Shown one piece after another: positions 17,025-26,050 of a stretch of 64,000 nucleotides of DNA. Location of the stretch: the NCBI GenBank assembly GCA_045599185.1, contig JAZRVO010000027.1, positions 44,268 to 108,267 of the forward strand. The letters are read 5' to 3'. The notes under the pieces are model-generated. The model did no database searches. It had not been told where the DNA came from and saw only the letters and a program-made list of their open reading frames with translations. The translations under genes and the position numbers were made by a program. Numbering within the stretch: position 1 is the first letter of the stretch; the number at the start of each line of letters is the position of its first letter. Origin of the DNA: UBA1240 sp045599185. GTDB lineage: Bacteria; Spirochaetota; Spirochaetia; Treponematales; Treponemataceae.

Positions 17025-17900
17025 CTAATAAATATCTGCAATAAGGTTGAAAGTTTCGTTAATATTTATCTGGTTTTTGTCGGCAAGCATTTCGCCTAAA
17101 AATGGCAGAATATTCGCCATTTCTTCGTTAAAGTGCCATGGTGCATTGATTACCGCCATGCCGCTGCCATAAAGGCCGGTTTCGTTTTCAGGGCTTTCTA
17201 TCAAAAGTTCCGCCTGTACAAAATTGCTCTGACTTTCTGCAGCAATTTCGCGCAGCCCGCTTTTCAGCATGGAAAGTTCTGTCTGCCGGTGCTTTAAAAG
17301 CGGATACCACAGGCACAAAATGCCCACGTTCCACCGCTTGTGGGCAAGTTCCAGTGCGCTGAGTACATTGGTGTAATCGCTGTCGATTTCGTAGCTTGGA
17401 TCCATTAAAAGCAGGCCGCGCTTAACCTGCGGCGGCGTAATTGCCTTTATTGCTTCAAAAGAATTCTGATGAAGAATCGTGGCATTTGCGCCAGTTTCTT
17501 CCATATTATTGCGTAAAATTTCTACTTCGTTGTTGTGCATTTCCAAAAGAACAAGCCTGTCGCCGCTTCGTAAATGTTTCTGCATAATAACGGGCGAACC
17601 TGCATAGCTGTTCTGCCTGTAAAAATCCTGACAAATGCTGATGTATTTTTCCATTTCCGGCGGAAAGGAAGCCGGATTTTTTCTGTAGGCATCCAAAAGG
17701 CGGATAATGCCTTTCTGGTTTTCACCTGTTTTAAGTGCCCATTCGCTGTCCAGCTGGTAAAGGCCTGCGCCTGCGTGGGTATCAATCAAAGTAAAGGGTT
17801 TGTCTTTTTTTTGCAGGCTTTGCAGAATAAGGCATAAAGCTGCGTGTTTCAAAATATCGGCATGGTTGCCGGCGTGAAATGCGTGACGGTAACTTAACAT
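17025..17900 (-). CDS. rlmJ: 23S rRNA (adenine(2030)-N6)-methyltransferase
   Basis: The 291-aa protein matches RlmJ from the first residues: MLSYRHAFHAGNHADILKH, then FTLIDTHAGAGLY (SAM-binding motif I) and the catalytic LLMDPSYEID (DPPY-type motif IV). RlmJ methylates N6 of A2030 in 23S rRNA. Length fits the family (about 280 aa). Transcription probably starts very near the ATG, from TTGCCT/TATGCT (17935-17940 and 17912-17917). Confidence 0.94.
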   Translation of the reverse strand: MLSYRHAFHAGNHADILKHAALCLILQSLQKKDKPFTLIDTHAGAGLYQLDSEWALKTGENQKGIIRLLDAYRKNPASFPPEMEKYISICQDFYRQNSYAGSPVIMQKHLRSGDRLVLLEMHNNEVEILRNNMEETGANATILHQNSFEAIKAITPPQVKRGLLLMDPSYEIDSDYTNVLSALELAHKRWNVGILCLWYPLLKHRQTELSMLKSGLREIAAESQSNFVQAELLIESPENETGLYGSGMAVINAPWHFNEEMANILPFLGEMLADKNQININETFNLIADIY

Positions 17901-17911
17901 TTTTGCAGTTT

Positions 17912-17940
17912 AGCATATTTTAGGTTTTTCTTTAAGGCAA
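17912..17940 (-). promoter_or_regulatory. Sigma70 promoter close to the rlmJ start
   Basis: TTGCCT (17935-17940), 17 bp, TATGCT (17912-17917), and 11 bases to the ATG. No ribosome site fits in the remaining leader of about four bases. Confidence 0.5.
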
Positions 17941-18036
17941 AAAGCGGTTATATTTCAGCCTTGCACCTAAATGCTGAAAAAGTTATAAAATGCGGCTTCT
18001 TTTGAAGGATGGTGGCGTGGTAGCAGGTGCAGGCAC

Positions 18037-18087
18037 AAAAAAAAGGTGAAAAAAATCGGCTGCTTTTTCGTTTTTTTCACCTTTTTT
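18037..18087 (-). terminator. Terminator of the 7TM chemoreceptor gene
   Basis: An A/T-rich stem built on AAGGTGAAAAAAA and TTTTTTTCACCTT (18037-18055 with 18071-18087) around a 15-nt loop. It lies 23 nt after the receptor stop, with a T run on the minus strand. Confidence 0.75.
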
Positions 18088-18109
18088 AAAATAAAACAGA
18101 AAAAAAACT

Positions 18110-20296
18110 TTATTTCATCATAAGGGTCAGCTGGTCGGCGGTTTTTTCTGCCGAAGCGGCCAAACCTTTTAGCTGTTCAACCTGAAGAGACAAAGCCTCG
18201 TTGCTTTTGTAAATAGAATCCGCTGCTTCTTCAACCGTTGCCGAAACCTGCCTTAAAGCCTGCATACCGTCCTTTACTTTTTCAGAATATTCGGTCTGGT
18301 TTTGGGCACTTTGGCGCATCTGGTTTGCATAGCCAGCCACGGTTTTAGATTCTTCGGCAATTTTATAGCCTTCCTGCTGTTTTTCGCTCATCTGTTCAGC
18401 TGAATTTTTAACCTGTTCTGCCGTTACGTTAGATTCTTCCTTAATTTTGGTAAGGGAACTGTTAACCAGCTTGCACAAACCAACGCCTTCGCCAATGGCC
18501 TGGGCAACTTCGGTAACAATTTCGGCAATTTTAGACGACTGCTGGCTGCTTGCACTGGCAAGGTTTTTAATTTCGTTTGCAACAACGCTAAAGCCTTTGC
18601 CTGCTTCGCCAGCGTGGGCAGCTTCAATTGAAGCATTCATTGCCAGAAGGTTGGTACGTTCTGCAAAATCGTCAAGCACGCCGGTAATTTTCAAAATTTC
18701 CTGCGAAGATTCCTGCACTTTCTGCATTGAAGTAGAAAGTTTCTGCATGTTTTCTACGCCTGCATTGGAAATTCCGTTCAGCTGCTGGGCAAAAATTGCG
18801 GCCCCGTTAATGCCCTTGTTTACTTCGTCCAAACTGTGGATAAGTTCAAAGGTGCGGGTTGCGCTTTGGCTTATGCTTTCGGCTTCGTTTTGAAGTTCTT
18901 TCTGGGAAGAAATAAGCGAATCTACCAGACTGCTGATTACGTTTGCTGCGTCGTTAAGGGTGCTTTTCTGCTGGTTGATTGCCCCGGCAATGCCTTTGGA
19001 ATCTGCAATGGTTTTTTCTGAACCGGCGGAAAGCTGAATAACTGATTCGTTCAAGTTAGCGGCAATTTTTGAAGTATCGCCTGCAAGGCTTTTTGCATTT
19101 TCAAAAATTGTGCTTAATTTTTCGTGCTGGCTTGCGGTTTGGTCAATAAGTTTTTCAAATTCTCGCTGGGTACGGGCTGCACGCATTGCAAGGGCAACAA
19201 AAATCGAAATGTCAAGAATAAAGAAAGCATAGCCTTGCAGCCACACAAAGGTATCTTTTCCGCTTACCTGCACAATTATGTCGTGGCCGGCAAGTCCAAA
19301 AGAAGCGGCAATTCCAACAAGAATCGGCACAATTTCCTTTTCGTTCCGTCTTAAAGCCTTTACAAGCAGAATAAGGCCGTAAATCAAAGTAACAACTGCC
19401 GGCAAAAGACAAATGTTGAATACCGTAACGGCCATATGGGAATTATTTACGGTTAAAATGTAGGCAATTCCAATAAGCACGTCTATTGCGTAAATTGTGG
19501 CGCGCATAATTTTGTTTACCTTGCCGGTTGTGTATGTTTTAAGGAACATTAGCAGAAACAGCAGCGAAACCGGAAGGCAGGTGCGCGCGATAGGGCGCAG
19601 AATGCTGATTGGAAGAATTTCACTTTCCGTGCCCATTTCGTAAAAGTAAACGGAAACGAAAATGGTAGAAAGTGCGTACATTAAATAGTAATAAGCCTTT
19701 TTGTTGCCCAAATACTGGGCAAGTGAATAAAAGCCGATAAACAGGCTTAAGGCTGCAAATATTGAATAAAGCTGAATGTTCAGCACGTTTTTTAAGAAAT
19801 TTATGGAAACTGCCGTTTGCTGGCTGCAAAAAGACGGCGCGCGAACGGTAACGAATGTTTGCGGGCAGTAAATGCGGCAGGCGATTGAAATTTCGCCGGT
19901 TTTTGTAAGGTCTTCGTCAATTGTAATTACGTTGCTTTTGTTGTATGCAACGTGGTTATATGGCGGAAAAGCGCCGCGGGTATAAACCAGTATGCCGTTT
20001 ACATAATATTCTGCGGCCGCTTCCGTCTGGCCCGGATTGAAATAAAGCCGCTTTCCCCGTTTGTCCGCAGGCAGGCTTATGGTTTTTCTCAGCCACAGCC
20101 AGTGGTTTTCGCCGGTTTCAATCTGGCACTGGGGCGTAACGGTTTGCCAGCCGGAATCGTTGAATGAAATGTTTTTGTAGATCAGGTCATCGCCGTAATT
20201 GAATTTCCATTCGCCGGTAATCGGGTCGCTGGCAAATGCCAAAAATGATGAAAACAGTAATACAAGACAGAATAAATGGAATCGTAATATTTTCAT
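18110..20296 (-). CDS. Chemoreceptor with 7TMR-DISM sensor and MCP signalling domain
   Basis: The 728-aa protein has a signal peptide (about 1-22). A periplasmic jelly-roll domain (about 25-160; GEWKFNYGDD, YYVNGILVYTRG) resembles glycoside hydrolase family 2 N-terminal and DISMED2 folds. Seven hydrophobic helices (about 165-375) of the 7TMR-DISM type follow, and then directly an MCP signalling coiled coil with FAERTNLLAMNASIEAAHAG at the tip (near residue 545). There is no HAMP domain. 7TMR-DISM modules are normally joined to kinases, GGDEF or PP2C domains, so fusion to an MCP domain is less usual. The sensor fold suggests a carbohydrate-like ligand (inference). The start is the ATG at 20296, six bases after a -10 box. 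Confidence 0.88.
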   Translation of the reverse strand: MKILRFHLFCLVLLFSSFLAFASDPITGEWKFNYGDDLIYKNISFNDSGWQTVTPQCQIETGENHWLWLRKTISLPADKRGKRLYFNPGQTEAAAEYYVNGILVYTRGAFPPYNHVAYNKSNVITIDEDLTKTGEISIACRIYCPQTFVTVRAPSFCSQQTAVSINFLKNVLNIQLYSIFAALSLFIGFYSLAQYLGNKKAYYYLMYALSTIFVSVYFYEMGTESEILPISILRPIARTCLPVSLLFLLMFLKTYTTGKVNKIMRATIYAIDVLIGIAYILTVNNSHMAVTVFNICLLPAVVTLIYGLILLVKALRRNEKEIVPILVGIAASFGLAGHDIIVQVSGKDTFVWLQGYAFFILDISIFVALAMRAARTQREFEKLIDQTASQHEKLSTIFENAKSLAGDTSKIAANLNESVIQLSAGSEKTIADSKGIAGAINQQKSTLNDAANVISSLVDSLISSQKELQNEAESISQSATRTFELIHSLDEVNKGINGAAIFAQQLNGISNAGVENMQKLSTSMQKVQESSQEILKITGVLDDFAERTNLLAMNASIEAAHAGEAGKGFSVVANEIKNLASASSQQSSKIAEIVTEVAQAIGEGVGLCKLVNSSLTKIKEESNVTAEQVKNSAEQMSEKQQEGYKIAEESKTVAGYANQMRQSAQNQTEYSEKVKDGMQALRQVSATVEEAADSIYKSNEALSLQVEQLKGLAASAEKTADQLTLMMK

Positions 20297-20302
20297 TATT
20301 AC

Positions 20303-20331
20303 AGTATAAAATGTCAAAAATTATATGGCAA
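20303..20331 (-). promoter_or_regulatory. Sigma70 promoter abutting the 7TM chemoreceptor start
   Basis: TTGCCA (20326-20331), 17 bp, TATACT (20303-20308), then six bases to the ATG. The mRNA should start at the start codon itself. Confidence 0.65.
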
Positions 20332-20538
20332 GAAAATATTAAAAAGTCTAAAAACTTTAAAAGTACCAAACCATTGCAGTGAAAATTAGAGATTTTTTCA
20401 TTTTTTCAACCTGGTTTTTACTATAAAATTGCGACACTTGCGGAAATGAAAAGTTGCATATATAATTAAATTCTACGTCAAAGTGACAGCGCGTGATATT
20501 TTGTCATTTTGAAGAACATAATTTTACCGAGGTTAAAA

Positions 20539-22461
20539 ATGGATCAAACCTTACCAAAGTTGCTTCAGCGTATTGCTTTGGAACATCCTGAAATTGCTTC
20601 ACAATATTCAAAAGACGAAAACGGCGAGTTTAAGCCTACCTTATACAAAGATTACTACCAGAATGCCCTTGATTTTGGCGCAGGCCTGCTTTCTGTTGGC
20701 GTAAAGCGCGGTGACCACGTTGGCCTTATTGCCGATGACCGCAAGGAATGGTCGTTTGCAAGCATGGGCATTATGGCAATTGGTGCTGCCGACGTACCGC
20801 GTGGCTGCGATGCCACGGAAAAAGACCTTGCCTACATTTTAAGTTTTGCAGGCTGCGAAACCGTTGTTGCAGAAAACCAGGCACAGGTTAAAAAAATCCT
20901 TGGCCTTCGCCAGCAGCTGCCGGGCTTAAAGCAGCTTATCTGCATTGAAGAAGTGCCTGCCGCCGAGCAGCAGTTTTCTGCCGACTGCGGCGTTGAGTGC
21001 TTTACTTTTGAAAAAATCTGCCAGCTTGGTAAAGTTTTCCGCAGCGAAAATCCGCAGAAAGTTGAAAACGAACTTGCAGCCGGTAAATGGGACGACACTG
21101 CAACCATTATTTTTACCAGCGGCACAACCGGCGAACCAAAAGGCGTAATTTTAAGTCACGGCAATTTTTTAACTCAGCTTGACGAATTGCCGGAACGCAT
21201 TATTCTTCACCCCGGCGACAAGGCTTTGTGCGTTCTTCCCGTATGGCACGCTTTCCAGCGTCTTGTTGAATACGTTATCTTAATTTCGGCCGCTGCTTCC
21301 TGCTATTCAAAACCAATTGGCAGCGTGCTTTTGCCCGATTTTCAGAAAATTAATCCGCAGCTTATGCCTGGCGTTCCAAGGGTTTTTGAAGCTTTGTACG
21401 AAGGCATTTTGCGTGCAATGCGCAAGGCCGGCGGCATTACCCTTGTAATGTTCAAGTTTTTTGTGCGCATCGGCATTCTTTTCAGCCAGATTGACCGCAT
21501 TCTGTTCAATAAAACTGCCGTTTTTGTTAAGCAGAACAAACCGGTACTGTTTATAACTCTTATTATTCCGTGGCTGCTTTTGTGGCCGCTGAACAAACTT
21601 GGCGGCATTCTTGTTTTTAAGAAAATTCAGTCAAAACTGGGCAATGCGTTTAAGGCCGGTGTTAGCGGTGGCGGTGCTTTGCCACCGGCAGTTGATAACT
21701 TTTTCTGGGCTGTTGGGGTTGAAGTTGTTGAAGGCTACGGCTTGACTGAAACTGCGCCTGTTATTTCCGTTCGCCCAATGCCAAACCCAATTTTTGGCAC
21801 TGTAGGCAAACCTTTGCGCGGCGTAGAAGCCCGCATTGTTGACGACAACGGCAATGTTCTGCCACCCGGCGTAAAGGGTTCTTTGCAGGTTCGCGGCGGC
21901 ATTGTTATGAAAGGCTACTACAACAAGCCGGAATTAACTGCCAAGGTTATTGATAAGGACGGCTGGTTTGATACCGGCGATATTGGTATGCTTACCATCA
22001 ATGGCGAAATTACTTTGCGCGGCCGCAAAAAGGACACAATTGTTCTTCGCGGCGGAGAAAACATTGAACCGCTGCCAATTGAAATGCGCATGGCAGAATC
22101 CCAGTACATCAGTCAGGCCGTTGTGCTTGGTCAGGACCAGAACGGCATTGACCAGCGTTATCTTGTTGCCCTTGTTGTGCCGGATCAGGAAGAAATTAAA
22201 GATTATGCAAAAGAAAACGGCATAAATTATTCTAGCTATAAAGAACTGCTGGCAAGCCCGGAAATTAACAGGCTGATTGAAGACCAAATTAAGGAACTGA
22301 TTAGCGCAAAAAGCGGCTTTAAAATGTATGAACGAATTAACAAATTTGCACTGCTGGCAGAACCTTTTGCGGTTGGCAGGGAACTTAGCGCAAAACAGGA
22401 AGTTATGCGCCATCGTTTAGTACCGCTTTACGCAAAAGAAATAAAGGAACTTTACCGCTAA
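20539..22461 (+). CDS. Long-chain acyl-CoA synthetase (AMP-forming)
   Basis: The 640-aa member of the ANL superfamily has IIFTSGTTGEPKGVILSH (P-loop-like motif, near residue 195), VEGYGLTETAPVIS (A5) and WFDTGDIGMLTINGEITLRGRKKDTIVLRGGENIEP-type sequence (A7-A8, quoted only to identify it). An insertion with a hydrophobic helix (VLFITLIIPWLLLWPL) is typical of FAA1-like long-chain enzymes. It activates fatty acids to acyl-CoA, probably to recycle host or envelope lipids since treponemes depend on outside fatty acids. I chose the ATG at 20539, six bases after CGAGG, over one ten codons earlier without a ribosome site. Confidence 0.92.
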   Translation: MDQTLPKLLQRIALEHPEIASQYSKDENGEFKPTLYKDYYQNALDFGAGLLSVGVKRGDHVGLIADDRKEWSFASMGIMAIGAADVPRGCDATEKDLAYILSFAGCETVVAENQAQVKKILGLRQQLPGLKQLICIEEVPAAEQQFSADCGVECFTFEKICQLGKVFRSENPQKVENELAAGKWDDTATIIFTSGTTGEPKGVILSHGNFLTQLDELPERIILHPGDKALCVLPVWHAFQRLVEYVILISAAASCYSKPIGSVLLPDFQKINPQLMPGVPRVFEALYEGILRAMRKAGGITLVMFKFFVRIGILFSQIDRILFNKTAVFVKQNKPVLFITLIIPWLLLWPLNKLGGILVFKKIQSKLGNAFKAGVSGGGALPPAVDNFFWAVGVEVVEGYGLTETAPVISVRPMPNPIFGTVGKPLRGVEARIVDDNGNVLPPGVKGSLQVRGGIVMKGYYNKPELTAKVIDKDGWFDTGDIGMLTINGEITLRGRKKDTIVLRGGENIEPLPIEMRMAESQYISQAVVLGQDQNGIDQRYLVALVVPDQEEIKDYAKENGINYSSYKELLASPEINRLIEDQIKELISAKSGFKMYERINKFALLAEPFAVGRELSAKQEVMRHRLVPLYAKEIKELYR

Positions 22462-22491
22462 GTTTTGGTTGTTGCTAAAACGGCAAAAATA

Positions 22492-22553
22492 AAAAAAAGC
22501 GCACAAATATTGAAGATTTTTAAGTTTCTTTAATATTTGTGCGCTTTTTTTAT
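22492..22553 (+). terminator. Strong bidirectional terminator
   Basis: A perfect 20-bp stem (22492-22511 with 22532-22551; core GCGCACAAATATT) with a 20-nt loop and T/A runs on both sides. It ends the acyl-CoA synthetase transcript and also lies just after the convergent rsm22-like gene, so it can serve both. Confidence 0.85.
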
Positions 22554-22578
22554 GCGTTTAAGGCTTGCTTTTTCAGGC

Positions 22579-24090
22579 TTAATATTCTTTGTACGGTTTC
22601 TGTTCTTTTGTACCTGTTTTTATGCCTGTGCCGGTTTTACCGCGGGGCTTGTTCTGCGGTTTGCCACGTGTTGGCTGCTGACCGGGCTTTGCTGTTTTTT
22701 CTGTCAGCAGCGGAATGCATTTTGCGCCCGTTTTTGCGTCACGGTGCAAAGTGTCTGTCTGGTTTTGCGTAATGCTTAAACTTATGCAGTCGCCGGAACC
22801 AAGTGCAAAAACGCTTTTTCCTTCAATTAGCGCAAGCCCCTGATTGCAACAGGCATAGCGTCCAAACTGGTTTTGCGGCAGTTTAATCACATCGGAACAG
22901 ATTCGCAGTTTCAGGCTGCCCGTTTTTTCTTCGCTTTGTGCAGTGGCAGCGGCATTTTTAAAGGCTGCAACAAAACTTATAGAAGCCCGGTCTTTGCCAA
23001 GCGACGCATTGTCAGAAAGTTTCTGCAATTTTTCAGGGGCGTTTTCGCCGTCCAGAACAAAGTGGCAGTATTTCTGATTTTTAATGCCCGGCATCGGGCA
23101 GGTTTCGCTGTGGGGGCACGGGGCTGCAACGGTAAAACCTTTGCGCAAAAGTCCGTCGCGCAAAAGCGAAATAAAACGCCCGGTGCGCGGCCCGGCTGGT
23201 TCTGCAACAAAAATTGCAGCATCCGGCTTTGCATAGTCCAAAATTGTATGCAAGTGGCGTTTTGCGTCTTCGTCCGGCGTTCGCTGGGAATTCTGCAAAA
23301 GTTCGTTGAACATGTTGGCGGCAAAAACCGCGGCAACAGGTTTCCGCACTTCCGTACCAAAATCACCTTTAATGCGAACAATATTCCACGGTTCAGCATT
23401 TTCCCCGTTGTTCTGGCTTAAAGTTTTTGCCGCAATGCTTAAAAAAAGTTCTTCACCGGCGGCAAGTGCCGAAGCCGAATTGTCCATTACATAAACGGTA
23501 AGTTTTTTACAGCGCAGTTTGGGGCAGCTGAGCCACAGGGCGATTGGCACGGTTAACGGTCCTGACCCAATATCCAGAATTGCTTCACCGTCTTCAAGGC
23601 CGGCAAAAAAATCTTCGCTAAGGGCGCAAAAAACCGAACAAAGCCGGTACAAATTCCACCAGCAGAAATAGCGGATGTACGCGCTTAATTCGGTCTGGCT
23701 GTTCATATAGCCAAGGCGACGCGCACTGCGTTCGTCGGTAAGCTGGTGCGAAAGGTTCCTTATGTCGTAGGGTAGTTCCTGCAACTGTTTGCTGTTTAAC
23801 GGGCGGCAGTTCTGTACAATCTGGTCAAAATTGCACAAAATCTGCCAGTCTTCTGGTGCAAGCCGCCCGAATACAGACTGCTGCTTTAAAAACTTATAGG
23901 CTCTTTCCTCATTCTGTTCACGTTTTTGGCCGGGGAAATGCGATTTTTCTGTTTTTTCAGTATTTTCAAGCTTATCGTCCGTCAAATCCTGAACAGCTTT
24001 CGCTTTTGAAGTGTGCCTTCTGCTTTTTGAAGCATTGGCTTTTTTTTCTACGATTTTTGCGTAAAAAGGCTGATTTTGATTATCTGTCAT
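22579..24090 (-). CDS. Rsm22-like SAM-dependent methyltransferase
   Basis: The 503-aa protein has a basic, low-complexity N-terminal tail (about 1-65), then a Rossmann methyltransferase domain with ILDIGSGPLTVPIALW (SAM motif I), VYVMDNS and VAEPAGPRTGRF. The Rsm22 signature CPHSETCPM with YCHF further on supplies cysteines that bind an Fe-S cluster in the mitochondrial homologue. A Lys/Pro/Gly-rich C-terminal tail suits RNA binding. The family acts in assembly of the small ribosomal subunit. Its start overlaps the end of the merR gene by 11 nt, placing it last in a der-merR-rsm22 operon. The highly charged tails are unusual additions. Confidence 0.82.
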   Translation of the reverse strand: MTDNQNQPFYAKIVEKKANASKSRRHTSKAKAVQDLTDDKLENTEKTEKSHFPGQKREQNEERAYKFLKQQSVFGRLAPEDWQILCNFDQIVQNCRPLNSKQLQELPYDIRNLSHQLTDERSARRLGYMNSQTELSAYIRYFCWWNLYRLCSVFCALSEDFFAGLEDGEAILDIGSGPLTVPIALWLSCPKLRCKKLTVYVMDNSASALAAGEELFLSIAAKTLSQNNGENAEPWNIVRIKGDFGTEVRKPVAAVFAANMFNELLQNSQRTPDEDAKRHLHTILDYAKPDAAIFVAEPAGPRTGRFISLLRDGLLRKGFTVAAPCPHSETCPMPGIKNQKYCHFVLDGENAPEKLQKLSDNASLGKDRASISFVAAFKNAAATAQSEEKTGSLKLRICSDVIKLPQNQFGRYACCNQGLALIEGKSVFALGSGDCISLSITQNQTDTLHRDAKTGAKCIPLLTEKTAKPGQQPTRGKPQNKPRGKTGTGIKTGTKEQKPYKEY

Positions 24091-24463
24091 TTTGCTGTCC
24101 GTCGTTCTGTAAGGTTGGTGGGATATTTTTATTTGCCGCGCCTGTTTTCTGCTGCTGCAAATAAATTTTATACAATTCTAAAAGTTCGGCTTTAATTGTG
24201 TTAAGTTCCTGCTGCACTTGCAGTTTTGAATTGTCAGTTTTTTCGGCCAGAACTTGCCCCGCGGCTTTTTCAATGCTAAAGCCCTGCTGCAAAATTAAAA
24301 ATTTCAGGCGCAAAATCAGTTCCACGTCTTTTTTGGAATATATTCTGTGCCCGAAACCGTCTTTTTTGGGGCTTAAAAACGCAATATTTTCTTCCCAATA
24401 GCGCAAAGTATGGGCTTTTACGCCGGTTAATTTTTCAACTTCGCCAATTGAATATGAAGCCAT
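24080..24463 (-). CDS. MerR-family transcriptional regulator
   Basis: The 127-aa protein opens with the MerR winged helix-turn-helix: YSIGEVEKLTGVKAHTLRYWEE and HRIYSKKDVELIL. A coiled-coil dimer helix (about 75-110) follows. There is no Cys-rich effector loop, so it is not a metal sensor of the classical kind and resembles the short HspR/MlrA-like or spirochaete MerR proteins. It sits between der and the rsm22-like gene, 33 nt after der, so it is probably co-transcribed and could control ribosome-assembly genes (inference). Confidence 0.87.
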   Translation of the reverse strand: MASYSIGEVEKLTGVKAHTLRYWEENIAFLSPKKDGFGHRIYSKKDVELILRLKFLILQQGFSIEKAAGQVLAEKTDNSKLQVQQELNTIKAELLELYKIYLQQQKTGAANKNIPPTLQNDGQQNDR

Positions 24464-24496
24464 ATACGCCCCTTTTGTGCAAAGGCTGCCGCCCTT

Positions 24497-25984
24497 TTAC
24501 CGGGACCTTGGACCGGAATCCCTGTCCTGCCTGTAATCTTCCCACGTTTTGCGACTTGCCTTAAGTTCCAGCTGAACTGGAATTTTGTCGTAGCCCAAAT
24601 CACTTCTGATGCGGTTTTTAAGGAAAGTCATGTAAGTCTGGGGAACAACTTCCGGGCGCGTACAGAACAGAAGGAAATTAACAGGTTTTGTGCTGGTCTG
24701 TACAATGTAACGCACCTTAAAACGGCCGCCTCTCGTTGCTGGCGGCGGATATGCGTTAACCCAGTCTTTAAGGGCTGTGTTCAGCGGGCCGGTATCCATT
24801 TTTCGCGTAAGCTGGCCGTAAACTTCAAGTGCGTTGTTCAAAAGGTCTTTTATGCCTTTTCCCTGCAATGCCGAAAGTGCCACAACCGGCGCATACGACA
24901 TCTGGCCGAACATAATGTTCATGTATTCCTTGGTTTTTCTAAAAGTTGCCCTGTCCTGTTCCTGAGTATCCCATTTGTTTAAGACAAAAATTACGCCCAA
25001 ACCGCGTTCGCAGGCAAGGTTTACAATTTTCTTGTCCTGTTCGGCAAGGCCTTCCTGCGCGTCAATCATGTGAAAAACCAAATCGGCTTCATCAAGGGAT
25101 TTTATGGCGCGGTTTACGGAATAGTATTCAACGTCTTCGTGAACCTTGCTTTTGCGCCTTATTCCGGCTGTGTCCAGAATATGGAATTTTGTGCCTTTGT
25201 ATTCGAAATCGCCCTCTACAACGTCGCGGGTTGTACCGGCGTAGTCGCTTACAATTGAAGCCTGGCTGTGGGTAAGACGGTTGGCAAGGGTGCTTTTACC
25301 GGTGTTCGGTTTGCCCACAATAGCAATGCGGATTTTTGTTTCCGGCTCGCCTTCTTCCACGCGGCTAAAATCCAGCCGATTAACAAGGGCTTCGCTTAAT
25401 TCGTCAATGCGGTCACCGTGTTCGGCACTGATGAAAAATAATTCTTCAAACCCGTACTGGTAAAAATTGTAGGCTTCTTCTTCGCGGCGGCCGCCTTCGG
25501 TTTTGTTAACGGCTGCAACAACCTTGTGCCAGTAAGGCCGCAAAAGGGAAATAAACTCTTCATCTTCGCCGGTAATCTGTCCGGCTTCAAGCAAAAGCAG
25601 AATAAGGTCACATTCTTTAAGGGAAGCAAGGCTTTTTTCAACAACAAGCTCGTCAAGAACCGCTTCCATCGTGCCTATTTCCCTGTCCAGTTTAAAGCCA
25701 CCGGTGTCCATAATGCTTACCGGGTAGCCTTTTATAAAGCAGTTTTCTTCAATAGGGTCGCGGGTAACGCCGGGTGTCGGGTCTGTAATTGCGCGGCGTT
25801 TCTGCAAAAGGCGGTTAAACAGGGTAGATTTTCCTACATTCGGGCGACCGGCGATAACAATTCTTGGCAAATTGTGGTAAGTTTTTTCGGTATCAAAAGG
25901 TGACTGGTTCTGTTCGTCTGTTCCTTCAGCTGAAAAATCTGAATTCTGCAAATTTTCTTCTATTAAATTGTCTTCTTTTCTCAT
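24497..25984 (-). CDS. der: Ribosome assembly GTPase Der (EngA)
   Basis: The 495-aa protein has two tandem GTPase domains, with P-loops GRPNVGKST (near residue 47) and GKPNTGKST (near 227), DTGGF and DTAGIRRK G3 motifs, and NKTE and NKWD G4 motifs. A C-terminal KH-like domain follows. Der is essential for 50S subunit maturation. An acidic N-terminal extension of about 38 residues is longer than in E. coli. AAAGGA lies before the ATG at 25984. It is the first gene of the operon with merR and the rsm22-like gene. Confidence 0.97.
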   Translation of the reverse strand: MRKEDNLIEENLQNSDFSAEGTDEQNQSPFDTEKTYHNLPRIVIAGRPNVGKSTLFNRLLQKRRAITDPTPGVTRDPIEENCFIKGYPVSIMDTGGFKLDREIGTMEAVLDELVVEKSLASLKECDLILLLLEAGQITGEDEEFISLLRPYWHKVVAAVNKTEGGRREEEAYNFYQYGFEELFFISAEHGDRIDELSEALVNRLDFSRVEEGEPETKIRIAIVGKPNTGKSTLANRLTHSQASIVSDYAGTTRDVVEGDFEYKGTKFHILDTAGIRRKSKVHEDVEYYSVNRAIKSLDEADLVFHMIDAQEGLAEQDKKIVNLACERGLGVIFVLNKWDTQEQDRATFRKTKEYMNIMFGQMSYAPVVALSALQGKGIKDLLNNALEVYGQLTRKMDTGPLNTALKDWVNAYPPPATRGGRFKVRYIVQTSTKPVNFLLFCTRPEVVPQTYMTFLKNRIRSDLGYDKIPVQLELKASRKTWEDYRQDRDSGPRSR

Positions 25985-26050
25985 ATTTTCCTTTTAGATG
26001 AAAGGCGAAATCCAAAAAATATTTTGGAAACTGATAACGCGGATATAAAT

